NCBI GenBank assembly: GCA_030765525.1
Contig: JAVCCK010000021.1
Coordinates: 1-60,382, forward strand
Reading direction: 5' to 3'
Source: Candidatus Lernaella stagnicola
GTDB taxonomy: Bacteria > Lernaellota > Lernaellaia > Lernaellales > Lernaellaceae
Length of the DNA stretch: 60,382 nt
Shown: in pieces, positions 26,880-35,713 of the stretch
Layout: every line of letters begins with the position of its first letter
Position numbering within the stretch: position 1 is the stretch's first letter
Translations under genes and position numbers: made by a program
The notes under the pieces: model-generated
Told to the model about the DNA's origin: nothing
The model's input: only the letters and a program-made list of their open reading frames with translations
The model's database searches: none

Positions 26880-28577
26880 ATGCTACGCACGTTGACCGTA
26901 CGTCGACTGGCCGTGATTGAGGACGTCCAGGTCGAATTCAACGACGGCCTCAACGTACTGTCCGGCGAGACCGGCGCCGGCAAATCGATCATCGTGACGG
27001 CCATCGGCCTGGCGTTGGGCTGGCGTGCGACCAGCGACCTGATCCGTACCGGCTGCGACGATGCCGAAATCGTCGCCGTATTCAACGACATTGCGCCCGC
27101 CGGCCGACGCACCCTGGAGGAGGAGGGGCTCCCGACCGCTGACCCCTTGACGGTACGGCGAGTCCTGCAAACCACGGGGCGCAACCGCGTAGAGATCGCC
27201 GGACAGGATGTCACCCTGGCTGCGTTGCGGCGTTTCGGCGAAACGATGCTCAATCTGTACGGTCAGCACGAGGCGCAGGGCTTGATGCGACCGGAAAGCC
27301 ACATGCTGTATTTGGATGCCTACACCTCATGCGCCGGCGATCGGAACGTGCTGGGCGATATGGTGGAACGACTCAAGGATCTCGACAAGGAGATCGCGCG
27401 GCTGACGAAGCAGGACGCCGACCGCGAGGCGCGGCTTGGCTATCTGCGTTTCGTCATCGAAGAAATCGACGGCGCGCAAATCGGCGAGGACGAAGATGAG
27501 GAACTGGCGGCCGAGATCAAGGTGTTGTCTCACGCGGAAAACCTGATCCGCACCGGTCGGTCGGTCAGCGAAGTTTTGTACGACCGTGACGAAGGCGCGG
27601 TGGTTGAATCGGCGGGCGAGTTGCTGCGCGAGGTCGAGGAACAGGTCGATGTTGACGCGCGCCTCGGCGAGCTTCAGAAGGGCTTGGAAGAACTGGTCGC
27701 GCTGGCCGAGGATATTGCGGCGCGCGGGCGGGATTATGCCGAATCGCTCGATTTCGACCCGGCCCGGCTGGAGCAGTTGCAGGATCGGCTGTACGCGCTT
27801 GGCGATTTGAAAAAGAAATACGGCGGCTCGTTGGCCGAGGTGTCGGCCATGCGCGAGCGTGCCGTCGCCGAAATCGCCGCGTTGGATCTCGTGTCGAGCA
27901 ATCTGCGGAACTTAGCCGACGAGCGCCTGCGATTGCGCGACGAGGTGTCTGCAGCGGCGCGTCGCTTGTCCGGTGCGCGAAGGAAAGCGGCGAAAAAGAT
28001 GCGGCGGGAAGTGGAACGCGAGTTGGCCGATTTGGATATGTCGGGAACGAGTTTCACCGTGGCGGTCGAGCCGCTATCGGCGGGCGGCCTGGAAATCGAC
28101 GGACTCCGCATCGATGCGAACGGCGCCGACGAGGTCGAATTCCTGATCAGCGCCAATGTAGGTGAACTGCCGCGGCCCCTGGCCCGCATCGCCAGCGGCG
28201 GCGAACTGTCGCGCATCATGCTGGCGATCAAGCGGGTGCTGGCGCGCCATTTTCCGGTGCCGACGCTTATCTTCGACGAAATCGACGCCGGCGTCGGCGG
28301 GGCGCAAGCTGAACGCCTCGGCCGAAAATTGCGGGAAGTCGCCGGCGAGCACCAAGTGCTGTGCATCACGCATCTACCGCAGATCGCGGCCCAAGCCGAT
28401 CATCATTACTTGGTGGAAAAGACCGCCATTCAGGGGCGGACGCACACGCGCGTCGAGGCGCTGTCGGCGGAGGGCCGGGTGAACGAGTTGGCGCGGATGT
28501 TGGGCGGCGAGGAAATCACGTCGGCCGCGCGCGCCAACGCGACATCGCTCATGGCGGCGACCCAGCCTCGTCGCTAG
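26880..28577 (+). CDS. recN: DNA repair protein RecN
   Basis: 565 aa SMC-like ATPase for double-strand break repair. Walker A GETGAGKS (29-36), coiled-coil arms in the middle third, signature IASGGELSRIMLAIK and Walker B LIFDEIDAGVGG, then the H-loop LCITHLPQIAAQAD. Normal family length. Third gene of the plus-strand run; a 69-nt gap separates it from the convergent GNAT gene. Confidence 0.97.
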   Translation: MLRTLTVRRLAVIEDVQVEFNDGLNVLSGETGAGKSIIVTAIGLALGWRATSDLIRTGCDDAEIVAVFNDIAPAGRRTLEEEGLPTADPLTVRRVLQTTGRNRVEIAGQDVTLAALRRFGETMLNLYGQHEAQGLMRPESHMLYLDAYTSCAGDRNVLGDMVERLKDLDKEIARLTKQDADREARLGYLRFVIEEIDGAQIGEDEDEELAAEIKVLSHAENLIRTGRSVSEVLYDRDEGAVVESAGELLREVEEQVDVDARLGELQKGLEELVALAEDIAARGRDYAESLDFDPARLEQLQDRLYALGDLKKKYGGSLAEVSAMRERAVAEIAALDLVSSNLRNLADERLRLRDEVSAAARRLSGARRKAAKKMRREVERELADLDMSGTSFTVAVEPLSAGGLEIDGLRIDANGADEVEFLISANVGELPRPLARIASGGELSRIMLAIKRVLARHFPVPTLIFDEIDAGVGGAQAERLGRKLREVAGEHQVLCITHLPQIAAQADHHYLVEKTAIQGRTHTRVEALSAEGRVNELARMLGGEEITSAARANATSLMAATQPRR

Positions 28578-28646
28578 TCGCTCGCACCGCAGCATCTTCC
28601 AGAAATCAATAAGTCGTACGTGGGGTCGAAAAGGGCGGGGAGTGCT

Positions 28647-29183
28647 TTACGATTCCGTCGAAGCGCTGCTGTTGTCGACGAATCGCGCCAGAATCAGATC
28701 GTCGATTTGTTTCCCGTTGGAAAGCTGGGTGTGTCGCACCAAGGTGCCTTCCATGTGGAAATGGTGCTTTTTCAGCAGCGTGATACCGGGTTCGTTGATC
28801 GAGCGCACTTGGGTTTCGATCTTTTGGACTTTGTCCACATCGTGAGCCCATTCCAAAGCGATTCTCATGAGTTCCCGGGCGATCCCCCGCCGGCGGTAAT
28901 GCGGGTCTACGGCGACGCTGAGGTATCGCACGTGATCCTGCGCGCGAAACGGACGGGATTCGAGGGTGACCATGCCGATCACACGCTCATCATCGGTGGC
29001 GACGTAAAATATCCGGTTGCGGCGGTTGGTCGCGTTGCGGATGCGGCCGCGGATATCTTCCGGCGAAAGTTCGTCGGCCGAGGCGGTCAGCGCACCTTCT
29101 TCATCGGCGACCGCAGTCATCAGGCGATGCACTTGATCGGCATCGACAGCCCGAGCGGGTCGGTAGTTGATTTTGAGATCCAT
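28647..29183 (-). CDS. GNAT-family N-acetyltransferase
   Basis: 178 aa. The GNAT core shows VAVDPHYRRRGIARELM (motif A, acetyl-CoA pyrophosphate loop RRRGIA) and a following motif B helix with INEPGITLLKKHHF. The substrate is not predictable; the C-terminal IDDLILARFV is typical of RimI/PhnO-like amine acetylases. Two adjacent ATGs (29186, 29183) are possible; 29183 gives better spacing to GAAG. Confidence 0.88.
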   Translation of the reverse strand: MDLKINYRPARAVDADQVHRLMTAVADEEGALTASADELSPEDIRGRIRNATNRRNRIFYVATDDERVIGMVTLESRPFRAQDHVRYLSVAVDPHYRRRGIARELMRIALEWAHDVDKVQKIETQVRSINEPGITLLKKHHFHMEGTLVRHTQLSNGKQIDDLILARFVDNSSASTES

Positions 29184-29234
29184 CATCCGCTTCAGCCTAA
29201 TGAAACGACATTTTTGATGCAAGTGGTCGGATAA

Positions 29235-29483
29235 TCAGCGCCGGCTTCTGAGAAAGCGCCCCAACGCGAGAACCACTAAGGCGCCGAAAACGGCCACCGC
29301 CAAGCTGGAGATATTGCAGCCGGTAACGCCGGAACCGCCGAGGGATTGAAACAAGACGCCGCCGACGATCGCCCCGACAATACCGAGAATGATGTTCATC
29401 ACGCAGCCGGATTCACGCCCCGACAACGACGAGGCGAGCGCGCCGGCCAAACCACCGAGAATGATCCAACCCAAAAATCCCAT
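29235..29483 (-). CDS. GlsB/YeaQ/YmgE-family stress-associated membrane protein
   Basis: 82 aa, three TM helices with GWIILGGLAGALAS at the start and MNIILGIVGAIVGG in the middle, the hallmark of the transglycosylase-associated (Tgly_assoc) family. Usual family length. Role in the family is poorly defined, often linked to stress. It stands alone between the GNAT gene and the kinase, same strand as both. Confidence 0.88.
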   Translation of the reverse strand: MGFLGWIILGGLAGALASSLSGRESGCVMNIILGIVGAIVGGVLFQSLGGSGVTGCNISSLAVAVFGALVVLALGRFLRSRR

Positions 29484-29515
29484 GTGTAACTCTCGCAGAA
29501 AGGTTTTGCTTATTG

Positions 29516-31474
29516 TTACCGATGTTTATCGATCACAGCGCGTACTTTGGCGCGTAATCGATTTGGGGTGAAGGGCTTTCCGAGAAAATCCGCCACCCCG
29601 AGGTGTTCCAATTCTCGCCGAGCTAAATCTCCCGGATAACCGGTACATACGAGAACTGGAATGCTCACGTCGTTTTGTACCATCATTTCCAGGAAATGTT
29701 TACCCGACATTTCGGGCATGAGCAGGTCGAGCAAGATCAGGTCGATGTCCGCCCCGTGCGCTTCCAAGATCTCCCATCCGGCCGCGCCGCCGCCGGCGGA
29801 GAATACTTCGTACCCCTCACCCACCAACACGCGTTCGTAGTAGGCGCGAATCTGCTCCTTGTCCTCGATGATCAACACCGTCAGATCGGGTTTCATTTCG
29901 CTTTCGGTTGGTTGCTCCGACACGGCCGAATCGTCCACGACGTCGGCGCTGCCGCGCGGCAGGAAAACGATGAAATCGGTGCCGAGGCCCGGCTCGCTTT
30001 CGACTCGTATCCAACCGCCGTGGTTGGCCACCGCAGCGTAGACCATCGACAAGCCTAGGCCGCTGCGACTTGAAGAGCCTTTGGTGGAGAAAAACGGTTC
30101 GAATATTTGCGCTTTCACTTCGGCGGTCATCCCGCCGCCGTTGTCGGAGATCGTCAGCTTCACGAATTCCCCATGGCGATTGTGGGAATGGTTGTTGGCC
30201 TCGAACTCGGGCCGCAATTCGATGTTCTCGGCCGCAATCTCAAGCCATGGCGTTCCGTCCATCACGGCTTCGGGTTGCGCGTGCCTTTCACGAAGGGCGT
30301 CACGGGCGTTCAGACACAGATGCATGATCATGTTTTTGATTTGGCTTGCGTCGGCGTCTATTGGCCATAAATCCGGCGAAACGCGGATCCGCACGTGGAG
30401 GCTTTTGTCGAAGGTTGTGTGCAGCAACGAGCGGAGATCATGGATGATTTGCGCCAAGTCAACCGCGTCCCGGGCACTTGAACCGTCACGCGCCAGGTGC
30501 AGCAGGCGGTTGGTCAATTCCGAGGCCGCTTCGGCAGCGTCATACGCCGCGTGGATATTTTCCGCAGCGTCTTCGCCCTCCGCCAATTTGCTTTGCGCGG
30601 TCGATAAGTTGCCGATGATGTTGGTCAGGTAATCGGCGAAATCATGCGCCACGCCGCCGGCCAAAGAGCCCACGGCGTCCATCTTTTGGGCGTCGACGAT
30701 TTGCTGCGCCACGGCCCGCTCGTCGCTGATGTCGCGGGCGATGCCGACCAGGCCGATGATTTCGTCCGTCTCGTCGCGAATCGGGGTCTTGGTGAATTGC
30801 AGCACGACTTCGTTTCCAGCGATCATGTACGTGCTTTCGGAACGAACCGTGACGCCTTGGTCTAGTACCTGCCGTTCCTCGATCGCCACGACCGAGCCGT
30901 GCTCCTGCCCGAGCAGGTCGATATTCGTACGGCCGATGACTTCGCTTTCGGTGCGGCCGGTAATATCGAGGAAAGCTTGGTTGACGCGCGTGAAGCGACC
31001 GTGTTGGTCCTTCACCACGATCAGGTCGACTGTGGATCTCATCAAAACATCAAAGAGCCGTGTGGCGGCCAGCAGCTTTTTTTGGGTTTCCAGCTCGTCA
31101 CGCAAATCTCGGCCGATGCTTTGAATGACTACCTCACCCCTGGCGCTGACTGTGGCCGTCGTGGTGATCTCCATGGGAAGTTCGAGTCCGGTCTTGGTGA
31201 CCAAAACGTCTTGGTAGGATGGAAGATCTTCACCTCGCAGCAAGCGTTCGAAACGATCGTGGCTTTCGGCCGCGTCCTTTTCGCGGACCATACGGCTCAT
31301 AGGCTCGCCGATCAGCTCCTCGCGAGCATACCCGAGCAGATCGCAACCTGTTTGGTTGATATCGAGGATGATTCCCTGATCCGAGATGTGGGCCACGCAA
31401 AATGGTTGAGCATCAAAAAGTGCGCGAAAACGCAGCACGGCACGGGAATCTTTTTCTTCAAAATCAGCCGACAT
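29516..31474 (-). CDS. Hybrid PAS sensor histidine kinase with receiver domain
   Basis: 652 aa, no TM segment, so probably cytosolic. Two PAS domains (about 14-128 and 138-254), then a dimerisation helix with phospho-acceptor His277 (AGGVAHDFADYLTN). HATPase_c follows, with N-box LNARDAL (388-394), G1 SDNGGGMT and G2 GLGLSMVY. The C-terminal receiver (about 531-650) has Asp583 in LLDLLMPEMSG and a KPF Lys. No partner regulator is adjacent, so the output target is unknown. The DFA-x-L-T form resembles the NtrB/HWE-like DFNN-L kinases. Confidence 0.93.
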   Translation of the reverse strand: MSADFEEKDSRAVLRFRALFDAQPFCVAHISDQGIILDINQTGCDLLGYAREELIGEPMSRMVREKDAAESHDRFERLLRGEDLPSYQDVLVTKTGLELPMEITTTATVSARGEVVIQSIGRDLRDELETQKKLLAATRLFDVLMRSTVDLIVVKDQHGRFTRVNQAFLDITGRTESEVIGRTNIDLLGQEHGSVVAIEERQVLDQGVTVRSESTYMIAGNEVVLQFTKTPIRDETDEIIGLVGIARDISDERAVAQQIVDAQKMDAVGSLAGGVAHDFADYLTNIIGNLSTAQSKLAEGEDAAENIHAAYDAAEAASELTNRLLHLARDGSSARDAVDLAQIIHDLRSLLHTTFDKSLHVRIRVSPDLWPIDADASQIKNMIMHLCLNARDALRERHAQPEAVMDGTPWLEIAAENIELRPEFEANNHSHNRHGEFVKLTISDNGGGMTAEVKAQIFEPFFSTKGSSSRSGLGLSMVYAAVANHGGWIRVESEPGLGTDFIVFLPRGSADVVDDSAVSEQPTESEMKPDLTVLIIEDKEQIRAYYERVLVGEGYEVFSAGGGAAGWEILEAHGADIDLILLDLLMPEMSGKHFLEMMVQNDVSIPVLVCTGYPGDLARRELEHLGVADFLGKPFTPNRLRAKVRAVIDKHR

Positions 31475-31550
31475 TCCTCACGTCTCCTATCGTGGCGGCC
31501 AAGCCGTATAGTACTAGAATAAGTTCGCCGAGATGATTTGTCGATGCTTC

Positions 31551-32300
31551 TTATCGACGACGAGGCAGGAAATCGGGTTTGGCGCGGTGTAAGGCTTGAA
31601 AGAGGGCATCCTTGGTTCCCGGGCGGGATTCCTCGATTTCTTCCAGCCACGATGCTAATTCGCTACGTCGCGTCGCGCCGTCTATCGGGCAGCCGGAGGG
31701 CTGTACGGGGAACTCTTGCTGGCGGTGCAACTTGGCCAGCCGGTCTTTGGGCAGCGCATACAGGGGGCGGATCAGCACGAAACGACCGTCGAACACCGGC
31801 TGGGCGGGCATTAACGTGCTGATTTCCCGATTTTCCAACAAATTAAGCAGAAATGAGGCCAACACGTCGTCACGGTGATGACCCGTCGCGATGTGCGTGA
31901 TCTCTAAACTGTCAGCCAGTTCGTACAACGCTTGACGGCGGCGGCGGGCGCAAAGAAAACAGGGCCGTTTGCCCCCGTCGGCCACGGATTCCGGCCCGAT
32001 GGTCGAATGGTGCACGACGAGTGGCACGGACGCGGCGCGGCAACCCTCCAGCAAGGCTTGCAGCCGGTCCTGCGACCCGGGGTGGCCCAATTCGACGTGC
32101 AAGGCGGTCAAATGGGCGTCGATTCGACCCGCCGCGACCAATTCGGCCAACAGCGCCGCCACCGCCCAGGAGTCCAAGCCGCCGCTGAGGGCCACACCGA
32201 TTTTCGCGCCGGGCGGGATAAGATCGTAGTCTGCCAGGCAGGCGGCGACTTCATCGGCCATTTCGCCGACCAACGATGTGGAGTGCGGCAGGGCGCTCAT
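31551..32300 (-). CDS. TtcA/TilS-type PP-loop tRNA-modifying enzyme
   Basis: 249 aa. The PP-loop SGGLDS (39-44) is the ATP pyrophosphatase motif. CFLC (Cys114, Cys117) followed by RRRRQALYELAD and ATGHHRDDVLASFLLNLL matches TtcA, which makes 2-thiocytidine 32 in tRNA with an Fe-S cluster. A third Cys (204, SGCPID) sits near the place of the third TtcA ligand. TilS would lack this CxxC. It starts 2 nt after the sulfatase-like gene stop. Related TtcA-like enzymes with other targets exist. Confidence 0.8.
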   Translation of the reverse strand: MSALPHSTSLVGEMADEVAACLADYDLIPPGAKIGVALSGGLDSWAVAALLAELVAAGRIDAHLTALHVELGHPGSQDRLQALLEGCRAASVPLVVHHSTIGPESVADGGKRPCFLCARRRRQALYELADSLEITHIATGHHRDDVLASFLLNLLENREISTLMPAQPVFDGRFVLIRPLYALPKDRLAKLHRQQEFPVQPSGCPIDGATRRSELASWLEEIEESRPGTKDALFQALHRAKPDFLPRRR

Positions 32301-32302
32301 GG

Positions 32303-33718
32303 TTAGTTGATGTAACCCAACTCTTTGAGTTGTTCGCGGGTTTTGCGGTCCAGTTTGGTCCGCTTCGCCATGCGTTTTTTGCGTCGTTGCGCAGCGTTGT
32401 CACGGCTGTAATCGCGCATGGCGGATTGCATCTCGAGCAAGTTTTCCTGCCGATCGGCGACGAGATTGTTTTGCTCGTCGGGGTCGGCGGCAACGTCAAA
32501 CAGCAATTCCCGCAAGGGTTCGGTGACGCGGTTGTGGTATTTCACCCGGCCCTTTTCGATCATCATTTCGTAACCGCGCTTGTAGGCGTGGAGTTTGTCG
32601 AGATTCGACATCTTCGTTTCAGCGAACAGCGGGCGGCTGGAATCGCAGGTGCGCGTGCCGGCGATTAATTCCAGCAGGTTCTGCCCCGGTCCCTTGTAGG
32701 GTACGTGCGGCGCTTTGGACCACGCGGCGATCGTCGGGAACAGATCGACCAGGCTTACCGGGCAAGCGATGGCGCCGCCGGCTTGGACTTTCGGCGCCTT
32801 GATAATCAACGGCACATGAATCAGTTCGTCGTAAAGCGAGTGGCCGTGACCTTTCTGCCCGTGGTCAAGGAACTCCTCGCCGTGGTCGGCGGTGATGATG
32901 ATCGCCGTATTATCGTAGAGTCCCCGCTTTTTGAGGGCTTGGAACAAGCGCCCGAGCTGGCTGTCGACCCAGGCGATCTCGCCGTCGTATTGGGAGATGA
33001 CGTACGCGAAGTCGGCCGGATCCATGCCGAGCCGGAACTTCTTGTTCTTTTCCCATTTCTTCATGCGGAACCGGCCCGTGTAATTCGGGTCGACGAATTT
33101 CTTGTCGTAGGGAGCCGGGGGGACGTAATCGTAATGGACATCCCACACGTGCATGAAAACGAACCAATTATCCCGGCGATGCTTGTCGATCTGGTCCAGC
33201 GCTTTATCCACGACCTTCTTCGCGGTGACCGCTTCGTGGCTTTCTTTGTAGCTTACATGCGCCAGTTCGTCGTCATAGACGTCGAAACCCTGGGAGAAGC
33301 CGTACAACTTTTTTAGATACGGTGCGCTGCCGAATCCGATCGTGGCGTAACCGTTATCTTTGAGCACTTCGCTGATGGTCAGAGCGGAATCGGCCAAGGC
33401 GTTTTTCGAGTAGCGAACATTGTGCACGCCCACTTCCTGGCCGGTGAGCATGGTCACGTGGCTCGGCAACGTCCACGGCGAGTTGGATAGTGCGCGTTCA
33501 AAACGCACGCCCTCGGCGGCGAGCTGATCCAGGTGCGGCGTGGTCGGCACAGGGTATCCGTAACAACCGACGTGATCGGCCCTCAAGGTGTCGATGCTGA
33601 TCAGGATGATGTTGGGCTTGTCGGTCGGCGGGCCTCCCCGAGGTTGGCAAGCCGCGACCAACACCACCGACAACGCCAGGGTGAAAAGGGCAAAAAGGGC
33701 AACATGCCGAAAGCGCAT
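32303..33718 (-). CDS. Lipoprotein of the sulfatase/alkaline phosphatase superfamily with Thr at the nucleophile position
   Basis: 471 aa. Lipobox VLVAAC (Cys24), then a sulfatase fold: NIILISIDTLRADH (metal Asp43), SPWTLPSHVTMLTG, and ADHGEEFLDHG for the second metal pair. The C/S-x-P-S-R motif required for formylglycine sulfatases is replaced by T83-L-P-S-H, so canonical FGly chemistry is not possible. Thr nucleophiles are used by related phosphoglycerol and phosphoethanolamine transferases. The C-terminus is basic (RRKKRMAKR). It may act on envelope glycans with the neighbouring acyltransferases. GGAGGAG precedes ATG 33718. Confidence 0.88.
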   Translation of the reverse strand: MRFRHVALFALFTLALSVVLVAACQPRGGPPTDKPNIILISIDTLRADHVGCYGYPVPTTPHLDQLAAEGVRFERALSNSPWTLPSHVTMLTGQEVGVHNVRYSKNALADSALTISEVLKDNGYATIGFGSAPYLKKLYGFSQGFDVYDDELAHVSYKESHEAVTAKKVVDKALDQIDKHRRDNWFVFMHVWDVHYDYVPPAPYDKKFVDPNYTGRFRMKKWEKNKKFRLGMDPADFAYVISQYDGEIAWVDSQLGRLFQALKKRGLYDNTAIIITADHGEEFLDHGQKGHGHSLYDELIHVPLIIKAPKVQAGGAIACPVSLVDLFPTIAAWSKAPHVPYKGPGQNLLELIAGTRTCDSSRPLFAETKMSNLDKLHAYKRGYEMMIEKGRVKYHNRVTEPLRELLFDVAADPDEQNNLVADRQENLLEMQSAMRDYSRDNAAQRRKKRMAKRTKLDRKTREQLKELGYIN

Positions 33719-33768
33719 GGATCTCCTCCAAATGGACGCCAAACGCTAGCAATCTCCGGTAGGGATCG

Positions 33769-35067
33769 TCAAGCTGCGGAACGCGTTAACTTACGGCGCA
33801 GACGGAATCGCAATTCCGGATACATAAAAGCGAAGGCCAGACAGGCCGGGAAAGAGAAGAACGTCGTGAGAAACGGCGTGTAGCCACGGCGGATAAACGC
33901 GGCGAGTCCGGGGAAGGTGAAGATCACCAGAACCAAAGACGCTTGCCAGAGAAAACCGGGGCTGGCCCGCCATCTCTCACCGACTCCGGTAATCCAGCGC
34001 ATGGTGAGGACGATCAGCAGCGTGCAGGTGAGCCACGGGATGTAGTGAACGGGATGAATGGAACCGAAACGGACGGACTGCTCGATGAATTTCCCGACGA
34101 TGATCAGTATCGATAAGAAGACCCAATGCCAAACCAGAAAAAGAAACGATTGCCGGCCGAGAAACTCGGTAAACGTGAAGGCGCGCTTGATCACGCCCTC
34201 TTTCATCGTCACCGCGCCGCGGTACCAACGATTAAGGGCGAGAAAAAACAGACCGCACTGGGCGTACCACAGGAGAAAGAAGAACGGCGTGTTGCGGGCC
34301 ATCATGTCCGAGAAGTGCTGTTGCAGCAGCACCTGCGAACTCCACCGCGGCGCCAGCGCGGCCGGTATCGCCGCCAGCATCACCAGGAGGAAGAACACGG
34401 CCCAGCGAATCGCGGTTGCCGGATTATTTCGCACGCTGCGGAACGCCGCCGCCCCGACCAGCACGTAAGACGTCCACGGCAAAAAGGAAAAGTGCAGACC
34501 GAAGGCGCGCCAGATGACGGGAACGTGATCAATCCATTGCCGAAAAGTCGGCTCCGGCTCTTCGGTGAAAGGTAGCGAGCGGATGGCTTCGATGGCCGGT
34601 AATTGGGCCTCCCAAAAGAACACCCAGGGGATGTAAATCAGCAGCGAGATCGCGGCCAACGCCCAGTTTGGCAGGCGCAGGCGGATGAGCACGAAGGTAA
34701 ACGCCGTGCCCATGGCGATGCCTTGGAAGATGTTGGGGATCCGCAAACTGCCCCGGTTTACCGAAAAGCAGACACTCAGCATGATCAAAATGAGCGCCGA
34801 CAACAGGTAGAAAATCGTCATGCGAAAACCGGCTTTGCCGGCGTTCTTTTCGAAGAAGGTCACCACGTTCATGCCCGAGGCGAAAAAGAACAGCGGCGCC
34901 GAAAACCAGACAGACGTGAAGATCACGTTTTCAACAAGAAACAAGCGGTCCACCGACGGCGCCACGGCATGTCCGTACATAATCGCCAGGCACGCGAAGC
35001 CCTTGGCCAGGTCGATGTAGTCAATCCGACCCGGCGGCGTTGGAACGGTGGATTCGGCTGAATTCAT
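33769..35067 (-). CDS. Membrane acyltransferase (acyltransferase-3/HGSNAT-like), paralogue 1
   Basis: 432 aa, about ten TM helices. The N-terminal motif IDYIDLAKGFACLAIMYGHA followed by FFFASGMNVVTFFEK is shared with the genes at 35714 and 37033, and resembles the Arg-Asp...His core of acyltransferase-3/heparan-glucosaminide acetyltransferase-like families. Such proteins move acyl groups across the inner membrane onto glycans. ATG 35067 is favoured over an upstream TTG. It is third of three paralogues and lies downstream of mntP. Confidence 0.78.
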   Translation of the reverse strand: MNSAESTVPTPPGRIDYIDLAKGFACLAIMYGHAVAPSVDRLFLVENVIFTSVWFSAPLFFFASGMNVVTFFEKNAGKAGFRMTIFYLLSALILIMLSVCFSVNRGSLRIPNIFQGIAMGTAFTFVLIRLRLPNWALAAISLLIYIPWVFFWEAQLPAIEAIRSLPFTEEPEPTFRQWIDHVPVIWRAFGLHFSFLPWTSYVLVGAAAFRSVRNNPATAIRWAVFFLLVMLAAIPAALAPRWSSQVLLQQHFSDMMARNTPFFFLLWYAQCGLFFLALNRWYRGAVTMKEGVIKRAFTFTEFLGRQSFLFLVWHWVFLSILIIVGKFIEQSVRFGSIHPVHYIPWLTCTLLIVLTMRWITGVGERWRASPGFLWQASLVLVIFTFPGLAAFIRRGYTPFLTTFFSFPACLAFAFMYPELRFRLRRKLTRSAA

Positions 35068-35112
35068 GCCGCCGAGTGTACGAACCCGGCGTCGCAGCGG
35101 CAAGCGGTGAGG

Positions 35113-35676
35113 TTAAAATACACCGTGCTCGTGAAGGATGTGCAAGCCGATCCCGATCAGCACGAGGCCGCCCACGGCTTCGGCCCACCGGCCCAGACCG
35201 ATGAGTTTGGCCACCGAATGAGACAACTGCATGCCGACGGCGGTCAACGCGAACGCCACGACGCCGATGATAAGAACGGCCAACCAGGGTGAGCCCGGCA
35301 AGAGGAAAAGACTTAACCCAACGCCGAGGGCGTCAATGCTCGTGGCAATCGACAAGACGATCAGCGACTTGCCGCGCGTGATGTCTTTCGTCGGGGCGTC
35401 CGCATCCTCGCCGCGACTGCTTTCCAGCAACATGCGGCCGCCGACAAGCAGTAGGAGAACAAAAGCGACCCAGTGGTCAAAGGGGGCGATCCACGGCGCA
35501 ATCGTTCTGCCCACGATCCAGCCGGTGAAGGCCATCAACGATTGGAAAAAGCCGAAATGCCAAGCCAGCCGCAGCGTGCGCCGCAGCCCGACGTCGGCGG
35601 CGGTCGCCCCGGCCACGAGAGACACGGCGAAAGCGTCGAGCGCCAAAGCAAATGCCACGATGAGTATTACAGCCAC
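35113..35676 (-). CDS. mntP: MntP-family manganese efflux pump
   Basis: 187 aa, six TM helices. Conserved Asp motifs ALALDAFAVSLVAG in the first half and IATSIDALGVGLSL in the second half reflect the family's internal repeat. Normal length. A GTG start at 35676 is preceded by GAGG at 6-nt spacing; an out-of-frame ATG overlaps it. It exports Mn2+. Its place between acyltransferase paralogues is unusual. No mntP riboswitch is visible in the short upstream gap. Confidence 0.9.
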   Translation of the reverse strand: MAVILIVAFALALDAFAVSLVAGATAADVGLRRTLRLAWHFGFFQSLMAFTGWIVGRTIAPWIAPFDHWVAFVLLLLVGGRMLLESSRGEDADAPTKDITRGKSLIVLSIATSIDALGVGLSLFLLPGSPWLAVLIIGVVAFALTAVGMQLSHSVAKLIGLGRWAEAVGGLVLIGIGLHILHEHGVF

Positions 35677-35713
35677 ATTCCGCCTCGTTGCCGGATGAAC
35701 CGTCGCTCCGGTT

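Noticed and set aside
32303-33718. Functional link between the FGE fragment in the island and the sulfatase-like lipoprotein
   Set aside because: The lipoprotein lacks the Cys/Ser that an FGE would modify, and the FGE fragment is truncated and looks like a retroelement target rather than an enzyme.
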